Below are positions 17,562 to 25,272 of a stretch of 64,000 nt of DNA, in pieces. The notes below the pieces were generated by a model that saw only the letters and a list, made by a program, of their open reading frames with translations, was not told the origin of the DNA and made no database searches. The DNA is from Roseateles_B sp041913905. Lineage in GTDB: Bacteria > Pseudomonadota > Gammaproteobacteria > Burkholderiales > Burkholderiaceae_C. How positions within the stretch are numbered: position 1 is the first letter of the stretch; each line of letters begins with the position of its first letter. The translations under genes and the position numbers were made by a program. Where the stretch lies: contig JAYSEK010000019.1 of the NCBI GenBank assembly GCA_041913905.1, positions 28,155 through 92,154 on the forward strand. The letters run 5' to 3'.

Positions 17562-18455
17562 TCAGGCTTCGCGGGGCTGCAGTTCGGGCTTGCGGGTCAG
17601 GGCGACGAAGAGGTCGACCAGGCTGGGGCGGAAGCGCTGGCCCAGGGCCTGGACTTCGGCCGGCGGCTCGCCATCGAACAGCGCAGCCGAGCGACCCTGC
17701 TGGCGGTAGCGCAGCAACGGATGGGCGCTGGCGACGGTGTCGGCGGCGGCCGGGTCGTGCGCCAGGGCCACGAAGCGCGAATCCATCTCTTCCAGGCTGA
17801 TGTTGAGCACCAGCTTGCCCTCGTCCAGCATCATCACGTCGGACAGCAGGCTCTCGATCTCCTCGACTTGGTGGGTGGAGATCACCACCGTGCGTTCGCC
17901 GTCACACCATTCGTCGATGAGCATCTCGTAGAAGCTCTTGCGGGAGATCACGTCCAGCCCCAGCGTGGGCTCGTCCAGGATCATCAGCCGCGTGTCGATG
18001 GCGGCCACCAGGGCCAGGTGCAGCTGGGTCACCATGCCCTTGGACAGCGCCTTGACCTTGTCGTTGAGGCTCACGCTGGTGCGCTTGAGCAGCGCCCGGG
18101 CCCGCTCGGCGGAGAACTGCGGCTGCAGCCCGCTCATCAGCGTGATCAGCTCATGCACCCGCGCCCAGCGGGGCAGCACGGCCACGTCGGGGATGTAGGA
18201 CAGGCCTTTGAGCAGCTCGGTGCGCTGGGTGCGCGGATCCAGGCCCAGCACGCGCAACTCGCCTTCACCGCCCTGCAGGCCCACCATGGCCTTCATCAAC
18301 GAGGTCTTGCCCGCGCCGTTGTGGCCCAGCAGACCGACCACCCGGCCCTTGGGGATCTGGAAGCTGAGGTGGTCGCAGGCGACCTTGCGGCCGTAGCGCA
18401 GGGTGAAGTCGCGTGCGCTGACCAGGGTTTCCGGTGCGTGGGTGCTTGTGTTCAT
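17562..18455 (-). CDS. ABC transporter ATP-binding protein
   Basis: A 297-aa ATPase. Walker A GHNGAGKTS, a well conserved Q-loop region, the signature ALSKGMVTQLHLAL (LSKGM in place of LSGGQ, common in YtrB/YxlF-type exporters), Walker B RLMILDEPTLGLD and the switch His in VISTHQVEEI are all visible. The start MNTSTHAPE at 18455 overlaps the gntR stop (ATGA) and has GGAGG 8 bp upstream, so translation is coupled to the regulator. It forms an exporter with the downstream permease. Confidence 0.92.
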   Translation of the reverse strand: MNTSTHAPETLVSARDFTLRYGRKVACDHLSFQIPKGRVVGLLGHNGAGKTSLMKAMVGLQGGEGELRVLGLDPRTQRTELLKGLSYIPDVAVLPRWARVHELITLMSGLQPQFSAERARALLKRTSVSLNDKVKALSKGMVTQLHLALVAAIDTRLMILDEPTLGLDVISRKSFYEMLIDEWCDGERTVVISTHQVEEIESLLSDVMMLDEGKLVLNISLEEMDSRFVALAHDPAAADTVASAHPLLRYRQQGRSAALFDGEPPAEVQALGQRFRPSLVDLFVALTRKPELQPREA

Positions 18456-18805
18456 TGCAGATCCTCCCATTGCAGATCGTGGGCGCCGATGCCCAGGCGC
18501 TTGAGTTTTTCTCTGAGCAGCGGCCATTCCTTGCTCAGGAACTGCTCGCGCTCGCTTTGAAGCAGACGTTGGCGGGCGCCGGGGCGCACATACATGCCCA
18601 GCCCGCGCCGGCTTTCCACCAGGCCGCTGTCGGCCAGCGACTGCAGTGCGCGGCTGACCGTCAGTGGGTTGATCAGGTATTGATTCGCCAGGAGGCGGAC
18701 CGAGGGCAGGGCTTCACCCTCGGGCGGATTGCCATCCAGCAGCTGGCTGGCCAGTCGGTCGGCCAGCTGCTGGTAGATCGGCGCATTGTCATTCCAGCTG
18801 TGCAT
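18452..18805 (-). CDS. GntR family transcriptional regulator (YtrA subfamily)
   Basis: A 117-aa repressor with an N-terminal winged helix-turn-helix (IYQQLADRLASQLL, then EGEALPSVRLLANQYLINPLTVSRAL) and only a short helical tail, as in the YtrA subfamily. It leads a three-gene unit with the ABC ATPase and permease and overlaps the ATPase start by 4 bp. An inverted repeat 24 bp upstream of its start is a likely auto-operator. The inducer is unknown. Confidence 0.9.
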   Translation of the reverse strand: MHSWNDNAPIYQQLADRLASQLLDGNPPEGEALPSVRLLANQYLINPLTVSRALQSLADSGLVESRRGLGMYVRPGARQRLLQSEREQFLSKEWPLLREKLKRLGIGAHDLQWEDLQ

Positions 18806-18828
18806 ATCGCTTCAGGCCAGAAGCCTGC

Positions 18829-18852
18829 GGTGTGTTGCTGATGTAGCACACC
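18829..18852. promoter_or_regulatory. Candidate operator of the GntR/YtrA regulator
   Basis: GGTGTGTTGC-TGAT-GTAGCACACC is a 24-bp imperfect inverted repeat (arms match at 8 of 10 positions, with perfect GGTGTG/CACACC ends). It lies 23 bp before the gntR start codon, where binding would block transcription of the gntR-ABC unit. Assignment to this regulator is by position only. Confidence 0.55.
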
Positions 18853-19093
18853 ATAACAATGGGCCGGGCGAGACCCTAGCGGGGGGCGACAGACTGCAGG
18901 GGAGGGGGGATGAGCTGCGTGTGCAACTGTCGGTTGTTGCGGTTCCGCCTCCAACGCAGACCAGTCTTGACTCTGTAGCCACTCCAGGCTGTCCAATGGC
19001 CGACATCCAGCACATTCCTTGATGTGCGGCCAGGCGGCCCGGCGACGGGTTCCGCCATGGCGCCTACTCATCACTTGCCATAATGGCCCCCCG

Positions 19094-19459
19094 ATGAAGT
19101 CCCTGATCGCAGTTCTCGTCGCCTTGCTCCTGTCGCTCCAGATGTCCTGGGCGGTGGCGGCGGCCTATTGCCAGCACGAGAACACGGCGCAGGGGGCTCA
19201 GCATCTGGGCCACCACACACACGACCACAAGGACGCTCAGCAGCATGCCCCGCAGGATGCTCAGCGCGTGGGAGGCAAGCTGCTGATCGATCTCGACTGC
19301 AGCTTCTGCCACGCGGTCGTCCTGGCGACGCTGCCGGACCTGGCGGCCATGAGCGCTGCCTGGGTACCTTCCGCGGCGCCGCTGTCGATGGGCGATGCCC
19401 GTTTGAAGTCGCCGCCTGGGCGAACGCCAGACCGCCCGCAGTGGACCCGTCTCGCCTAG
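19094..19459 (+). CDS. czcI: CzcI-like small periplasmic metal-resistance protein
   Basis: A 121-aa protein with a signal peptide (MKSLIAVLVALLLSLQMSWAVA), then AYCQHE and a His-rich stretch HLGHHTHDHKDAQQH suited to metal binding, and a CSFCH segment. Small proteins of this type open czcICBA operons, where CzcI is implicated in regulating the efflux genes. It lies 70 bp upstream of czcC on the same strand. The ATG at 19094 is chosen because it begins the signal peptide; the frame is open further upstream. Confidence 0.85.
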   Translation: MKSLIAVLVALLLSLQMSWAVAAAYCQHENTAQGAQHLGHHTHDHKDAQQHAPQDAQRVGGKLLIDLDCSFCHAVVLATLPDLAAMSAAWVPSAAPLSMGDARLKSPPGRTPDRPQWTRLA

Positions 19460-19529
19460 CCGGCGAGACGTCAGAACGCACGCCTTGTTCCGTCTCGCCG
19501 AATCCACAGGTTTCAACCGATGAGATTCG

Positions 19530-20774
19530 ATGAGAAAACTCCTATGGCCGCTCGGGCTGGCGGCCGCATTCCTCAGCCCTGTGCCATCCTGGGCACAAAC
19601 GCCACCCACTCCCCTCACCCCGCTCACGCCGCTCCCACCGCTCACGCTTGAGCAAGCCCTCGCGCAGGCCACTTCCCGAAGCCCGCTGATCGCGGCCGCA
19701 CAGCGGGAGGTCGACGCCGCACAAGCGGCCTCAAGCCAGGCGGGCCTGCTGCGCAACCCGGCACTCAGCGCCACGGTCGAAGACCCGCGCCGGGAGGGCC
19801 GAACCACCACGGTGCTGCTCGACATCCCTCTGGAGCTGGGCGGCAAGCGCGCGGCCCGCATCAGCGTGGCCGAGCGTGCGCTGGCCTTGGCGTCCGCCGA
19901 GCTGGACAAGGTGCGCGCCGAGCTGCGCGCCGACGTCATCCAGGCCTTCTTCGCGGCCTGGGTGGCTCAGGAGCGCGCGCAGTTGGCCCAGGACTCGGCC
20001 GACATCGCGGGGCGTGCAGCGGCGGCCGTTGCCAAGCGCGTGGCCGCGGGCAAAGTCTCGCCCCTGGAGGCGACCCGGGCCCAGGTCGACCGCGCCAATG
20101 TGCAGCTGGAGCTGGCGGAGGCCAGGTCCGAGTTGCAGACCAGCCGTTTCGCCCTGGCCACCGTGCTCGGTGACGCGGCGCCTGCCTTTGAGGCGGTGCA
20201 GGGCGCGCTGTCGTCGCCGCCGAACCGGCCGGCCTGGCATGAGCTGGTGGCCCTGCTGGACGCCTCGCCGGCCTTGCAGACCGGTCGCCTGGAGGCCGAG
20301 CGCCGCCGCGCGCTGCTGGACCTTGAGCGCAGCAAGGCCGTGCCAGACCTCACCCTGAACCTGGGCGCCAAGCGCGACGCTGCGGCGGGACGCACGCAGG
20401 CCATCGTCGGCTTCTCCCTGCCCCTGCCGGTCTTCGATCGCAACCAGGGAGCCGTCCTGGAAGCCGCCCGCCGCGCCGAGAAGGCAGACGACGAGTGGCA
20501 GGCCGTGCGGCTGCGCCTGCTGGCCGAACTGCAGCAGGCCGCCCATCGCCTGACCGTGGCCGGCAGCTCGCTCGCCACACTGAAGGAGACCGTGCTCCCC
20601 TCAGCCCAGCAGGCCTACGACGCGGCCAGCCAGGGCTTCGAGGCCGGCAAGTTCGGCTTTCTGGAGGTCCTCGACGCCCAGCGCGCCTTGCTGCAGGCCC
20701 GGACCCGCTACCTGAGCACGCTGGCCGCCGCGCACCAGGCTGCCGCGGCCATTGACCGCATCACCGGTCGCTGA
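19530..20774 (+). CDS. czcC: Outer membrane efflux protein CzcC
   Basis: A 414-aa TolC-family outer membrane channel with signal peptide (ending near SWAQT). Two repeats of long coiled-coil helices rich in Ala, Gln, Arg and Glu are apparent (for example around residues 50-75 and 245-275), with the characteristic final segment GFEAGKFGFLEVLDAQRALL. It is the exit duct of the CzcCBA pump. czcB follows after 27 bp. The Pro/Leu/Thr repeats (TPLTPLTPL) just after the signal peptide are unusual. Confidence 0.93.
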   Translation: MRKLLWPLGLAAAFLSPVPSWAQTPPTPLTPLTPLPPLTLEQALAQATSRSPLIAAAQREVDAAQAASSQAGLLRNPALSATVEDPRREGRTTTVLLDIPLELGGKRAARISVAERALALASAELDKVRAELRADVIQAFFAAWVAQERAQLAQDSADIAGRAAAAVAKRVAAGKVSPLEATRAQVDRANVQLELAEARSELQTSRFALATVLGDAAPAFEAVQGALSSPPNRPAWHELVALLDASPALQTGRLEAERRRALLDLERSKAVPDLTLNLGAKRDAAAGRTQAIVGFSLPLPVFDRNQGAVLEAARRAEKADDEWQAVRLRLLAELQQAAHRLTVAGSSLATLKETVLPSAQQAYDAASQGFEAGKFGFLEVLDAQRALLQARTRYLSTLAAAHQAAAAIDRITGR

Positions 20775-20801
20775 TCGACCCCACAGACAAGGCATCAGGA
20801 T

Positions 20802-22043
20802 ATGAACATCACGAAGAAGCAAGGCCTCACCATGGTCGCGATCGTTGCCGCGGGTCTCGTCGCCGGCACCGCCGTCCTGTGGGGCGGCAAGACCCGGGCC
20901 CTGACGGCAGAACGAGGCGAGGGCCGCGGCCACGAAGCGCAAGACAGGCCGGCAGACCGCGAGCCGGGCGCCGCTCAGCGCAAGGAGGAAGACGGCCACG
21001 AAGAAGCTCGCCTGATTCGGCTGACGGCGGCGCAGCAAGGCAGCGCAGGGATCGCCGTCGCGGATGTCGCGCCGGCGGCGATCCAGACCGCCAGTGATTT
21101 CAACGGCGAGGTTCGCTTCAACGAGGACCGCACTGCCCACGTCGTGCCGCGCCTGGCGGGCGTGGCGGAGTCGGTGACGGCCCAGCTGGGGCAGCAGGTA
21201 CGCGCAGGCCAGGTGCTCGCGGTGATGGCCAGCACTGCGCTGTCCGAGCTGCGCAGCGAGTTGCTGACGGCCCAGCGTCGCCGGGAGGCCGCCCAGGCCA
21301 CCTTCGAGCGCGAGCGCAAGCTCTGGCAGGAGAAAGTCTCCGCCGAGCAGGACTACCAGCAGGCCCAAACCGCACTGCGCGAAGCCGACATTGCGCTCGA
21401 CAACGCCCGCCAGAAGCTCGCGGCCATCGGGGCCTCGGGTGCCGCGAACTCCAGCATGGGCCTGAGCCGCTTCGAGCTGCGGGCACCGCTCGACGGCACG
21501 GTCGTCGAGAAGCACCTGTCGCGCGGCGAAGCCGTACGCGAAGACGCAAGCATCTTCACGATCGCCGACCTCAGCGCCGTCTGGGCCGAGTTTGCCGTGG
21601 CCCCGAAGGACCTGGCCGTGGTGCGCGTGGGCCAGAAGGTCATCGTGTCCTCCACGGCCTTTGAGGAGACGGTGCAGGGCACCATCTCCTACGTCGGCTC
21701 GCTGCTCGGCGAGCAGACGCGCACCGCACGCGCCCGCGTCACCGTGGCCAATCCGCAGGGAGCCTGGCGGCCGGGCCTCTTCGTGACGGTCCGTGTGCTG
21801 GGGGCGGCGCAGCAGGTGCCGGTGGCTGTCCCGGCGGAGGCCGTGCAGCGCATCGAGAACCAGCCCATGGTGTTCAAGGTCGTGCCTGAAGGATTCCAGG
21901 CGGTGGCCGTCAAGACGGGTCGCGCCGATGGCCGTTTCGTGGAGGTGCTGCAGGGCCTGACGGCCGGCGACAGGGTCGCGACGCGCAACGCCTTCATCCT
22001 GAAATCGGAGCTGGGCAAGGCCAGCTCCGGTCACGAGCACTGA
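20802..22043 (+). CDS. czcB: RND efflux periplasmic adaptor CzcB
   Basis: A 413-aa membrane-fusion protein. A single N-terminal helix (GLTMVAIVAAGLVAGTAVLW) is followed by a charged His/Glu/Arg-rich linker. Next come a beta-barrel/lipoyl part (VVPRLAGVAESVTAQLGQQV), a coiled-coil hairpin (near residues 145-205) and the C-terminal barrel (FVTVRVLGAAQQVPVAVPAE). It joins CzcA to CzcC. It ends 10 bp before czcA. Confidence 0.94.
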   Translation: MNITKKQGLTMVAIVAAGLVAGTAVLWGGKTRALTAERGEGRGHEAQDRPADREPGAAQRKEEDGHEEARLIRLTAAQQGSAGIAVADVAPAAIQTASDFNGEVRFNEDRTAHVVPRLAGVAESVTAQLGQQVRAGQVLAVMASTALSELRSELLTAQRRREAAQATFERERKLWQEKVSAEQDYQQAQTALREADIALDNARQKLAAIGASGAANSSMGLSRFELRAPLDGTVVEKHLSRGEAVREDASIFTIADLSAVWAEFAVAPKDLAVVRVGQKVIVSSTAFEETVQGTISYVGSLLGEQTRTARARVTVANPQGAWRPGLFVTVRVLGAAQQVPVAVPAEAVQRIENQPMVFKVVPEGFQAVAVKTGRADGRFVEVLQGLTAGDRVATRNAFILKSELGKASSGHEH

Positions 22044-22053
22044 AGGAGGCGCC

Positions 22054-25000
22054 ATGTTTGAACGCATCATCCGCTTCTGCATCGAGCAGCGCTGGCTCGT
22101 CATGGGCGCCGTGCTGGCGATGGCGGGGCTCGGCATCTTCAGCTACACCCGCCTGCCCGTCGATGCCGTCGCCGACATCTCCAACGTGCAGGTGGTGGTC
22201 AACACGCAGGCGCCGGGCTACTCGCCGCTGGAGACCGAGCAGCGCGTGACCTTTCCCATCGAGACGGTCATGGCAGGCCTGCCCGGCTTGGAGCAGACGC
22301 GCTCGCTGTCGCGGTACGGCCTCTCCCAGGTGACGATCCTCTTCAAGGACGGCACCGACCCCTACTTCGCGCGCCAGCTCGTCAACCAGCGCATGCAGGA
22401 GGTGCGGGACCGCCTGCCCGCAGGCGTGACGCCGGCCATGGGGCCCATCTCCACCGGCCTCGGTGAGATCTATCTGTGGACGGTGGAGGCTGCGCCCGAG
22501 GCGCGCAAGGCCGACGGCACGCCCTACACGCCCGCCGACCTGCGCGAGATCCAGGACTGGGTCATCAAGCCGCAGCTGCGCAACGTCGCCGGCGTCACGG
22601 AGATCAACAGCATCGGCGGCTTCGAGAAGCAGTACGTGGTCGCCCCGGAGCTTGAGCGCCTGTCCGCGCATGGCCTGACGCTGGCGGACGTGGTCAGTGC
22701 GCTGGAGAAGAACAACGCCAGCCAGGGCGCCGGCTACATCGAGCGCCAGGGCGAGCAGTACCTCGTGCGCGCACCGGGCCAGGTGCAGTCCCTCGATGAC
22801 ATCCGCGACATCATCGTCGGCACGGCGCAGGGCCAGCCCATCCGCATGCGCGACATCGGCGAGGTCGCCCCGGGCCGCGAGCTGCGCACCGGTGCCGCGA
22901 CGGAGAACGGCAAGGAGGTCGTGCTGGGCACCGTCTTCATGCTGATGGGCGAGAACAGCCGCCAGGTCTCGCGTGCGGTGGACCGGCAGATGGCCGCCAT
23001 CAACAAAACCCTGCCTGCCGGCGTGAAGGCCGTGACGGTCTACGACCGCACGACCCTGGTCGACAAGGCTGTGCGCACGGTGCAGAAGAACCTGCTCGAA
23101 GGCGCGGCCCTGGTGGTGGCCGTGCTCTTCCTCTTCCTCGGCAATCTCCGTGCGGCGCTCATCACCGCGATGGTGATCCCGCTGGCGATGCTCTTCACCT
23201 TCGCGGGCATGGTCAAGGCGGGGATCAGCGCCAACCTGATGAGCCTGGGCGCCCTGGACTTCGGCATCATCGTCGACGGCGCCGTGGTGATCGTGGAGAA
23301 CTGCGTGCGACGGCTGGCGCACGCCCAGGCGCACAAGGGCCGGGCGCTGACCCGCAGCGAGCGTTTCCAGGAGGTGTTCGCCGCAGCCCGCGAGGCCCGC
23401 CGGCCGCTGCTGTACGGCCAGCTCATCATCATGGTGGTTTACATCCCCATCCTGGCGCTCACCGGGGTGGAAGGAAAGATGTTCCATCCCATGGCCTACA
23501 CGGTGCTGCTGGCCCTGCTGGGGGCCCTGCTGCTGTCCGTGACCTTCGTGCCGGCGGCCGTCGCGCTGTTCATGGGCGAGCGCGTGGCGGAGCAGGAGAA
23601 CGCGCTGATGCAATGGGCGGAGCGCCGCTACAAGCCCTTGCTGGAGGGCTCGATGGCCCATGCGCCGGTCGTGCTGACGGCCGCGGCCGTCCTCGTTGCC
23701 TTCTGCGGCGCGGTGATGACGCGCCTGGGCGCCGAGTTCGTGCCCAAGCTCAACGAAGGCGACTTCGCCATCCAGGCCTTGCGCATCCCCGGCACCAGCC
23801 TGACGCAGTCGGTCGAGATGCAGCGCCAGCTGGAGAAGCACCTCCAGGCGAAGATCCCCGAGATCGAGCGCATCTTCGCCCGCACCGGCACGGCGGAGAT
23901 CGCGGCGGACCCCATGCCGCCCAACATCTCGGACGGCTACATCATGCTCAAGCCCACGAGCGAATGGCCCGAGCCGCGCAGGACGCGCGACGCCGTGCTG
24001 GCGGCCATTCGCGAGGAGGCGGGCAAGGTGCCGGGCAGCAGCTACGAGTTCTCCCAACCCATCCAGTTGCGCTTCAATGAGCTCCTCTCTGGCGTGCGCT
24101 CCGATGTGGCCGTCAAGGTCTTCGGCGACGACAACGCGGTGCTCCAGGACACCGCCAGCCGGATATCCCAAGTGCTGCAGACGGTACCGGGGGCGACGGA
24201 GGTGAAGGTCGAGCAAACCACCGGCCTGCCGATGCTGACGGTGGACATCGACCGTGCCAAGGCCGCGCGCTACGGCCTGAACATGGCCGATGTCCAGGAC
24301 GTCGTGGCCACGGCCGTCGGCGGCCGCGAGGCCGGCACCTTCTTCCAGGGCGATCGACGCTTCAAGCTCGTGGTCCGCCTGCCGGATGGCCAGCGCGAGA
24401 ACCTGGAGGCCCTGCGCCGCCTGCCCGTTCCCTTGCCCGCGGGCAAGGGGGACGGGCGCATGAGCTATGTGCCCCTGTCGGAGCTGGCGACGCTGGACGT
24501 GGCGCCGGGCCCCAACCAGGTCTCGCGCGAGAACGGCAAGCGCCGCATCGTCGTCAGCGCCAACGTCACCGGACGCGACCTCGCCTCCTTTGTCGGGGAC
24601 GCCCAGGCGGCCATCGAGCAGCGGGTGCAGGTGCCGGCCGGCTACTGGACGAGGTGGGGCGGCACCTTCGAGCAGCTGCAATCGGCGACCCGGCGGCTGC
24701 AGCTGGTGGTGCCGCTGTCGCTGTTGATGGTGTTCCTGCTGCTCTTTGCCATGTTCGGCAAGCTCAAGGATGGCCTGCTGGTGTTCACCGGCATCCCCTT
24801 CGCGCTGACGGGCGGCGTGCTGGCGCTATGGATGCGCGGCATCCCGCTGTCCATCTCCGCGGCGGTCGGCTTCATCGCGCTGTCGGGGGTGGCCGTCCTC
24901 AACGGGCTCGTGATGCTGAGCTTCATCCGCTCGCTGCGTGAGGACGGCCGCAGTGTCGACGAAGCCGTGCGACAGGGCGCGCTGGCTCGCTTGCGTCCGG

Positions 25001-25272
25001 TGCTGATGACGGCGCTGGTGGCCTCGCTGGGTTTCGTGCCCATGGCCTTGGCGACGGGGACGGGTGCCGAGGTGCAGCGTCCGCTGGCCACGGTGGTCAT
25101 TGGCGGGATCCTGTCGTCCACGGCCCTGACGCTGCTGGTGCTGCCTATCCTCTACAGGTGGTGCCATCTGGCCGACGATGCCGCGCGGCGGCCTGACCCA
25201 GGGCCGCGGTGCGATGCGGCGGGGCCCCCGCCAGCGCTCCCTGAACCCGCTCACGGCGTGCCTCATTCCTGA
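22054..25272 (+). CDS. czcA: Heavy-metal efflux RND pump CzcA
   Basis: A 1072-aa HME-RND proton/metal antiporter. The motif DFGIIVDGAVVIVEN in helix 4 is the signature of Zn/Co/Cd-type pumps. Two large periplasmic loops and twelve helices are recognisable, with N-terminal MFERIIRFCIEQRWLVM typical of CzcA. A strong GGAGG lies just upstream. The C-terminal tail (about 30 residues after ILYRWCHLA) is Pro-rich and overlaps the 3' end of the opposite AAA-protease gene by 128 bp. Confidence 0.96.
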   Translation: MFERIIRFCIEQRWLVMGAVLAMAGLGIFSYTRLPVDAVADISNVQVVVNTQAPGYSPLETEQRVTFPIETVMAGLPGLEQTRSLSRYGLSQVTILFKDGTDPYFARQLVNQRMQEVRDRLPAGVTPAMGPISTGLGEIYLWTVEAAPEARKADGTPYTPADLREIQDWVIKPQLRNVAGVTEINSIGGFEKQYVVAPELERLSAHGLTLADVVSALEKNNASQGAGYIERQGEQYLVRAPGQVQSLDDIRDIIVGTAQGQPIRMRDIGEVAPGRELRTGAATENGKEVVLGTVFMLMGENSRQVSRAVDRQMAAINKTLPAGVKAVTVYDRTTLVDKAVRTVQKNLLEGAALVVAVLFLFLGNLRAALITAMVIPLAMLFTFAGMVKAGISANLMSLGALDFGIIVDGAVVIVENCVRRLAHAQAHKGRALTRSERFQEVFAAAREARRPLLYGQLIIMVVYIPILALTGVEGKMFHPMAYTVLLALLGALLLSVTFVPAAVALFMGERVAEQENALMQWAERRYKPLLEGSMAHAPVVLTAAAVLVAFCGAVMTRLGAEFVPKLNEGDFAIQALRIPGTSLTQSVEMQRQLEKHLQAKIPEIERIFARTGTAEIAADPMPPNISDGYIMLKPTSEWPEPRRTRDAVLAAIREEAGKVPGSSYEFSQPIQLRFNELLSGVRSDVAVKVFGDDNAVLQDTASRISQVLQTVPGATEVKVEQTTGLPMLTVDIDRAKAARYGLNMADVQDVVATAVGGREAGTFFQGDRRFKLVVRLPDGQRENLEALRRLPVPLPAGKGDGRMSYVPLSELATLDVAPGPNQVSRENGKRRIVVSANVTGRDLASFVGDAQAAIEQRVQVPAGYWTRWGGTFEQLQSATRRLQLVVPLSLLMVFLLLFAMFGKLKDGLLVFTGIPFALTGGVLALWMRGIPLSISAAVGFIALSGVAVLNGLVMLSFIRSLREDGRSVDEAVRQGALARLRPVLMTALVASLGFVPMALATGTGAEVQRPLATVVIGGILSSTALTLLVLPILYRWCHLADDAARRPDPGPRCDAAGPPPALPEPAHGVPHS

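Noticed and set aside
16368..18560. 730-aa plus-strand frame over the ABC genes
   Set aside because: It is antisense to an ATPase and permease with full motifs and begins inside the ferritin-like gene.
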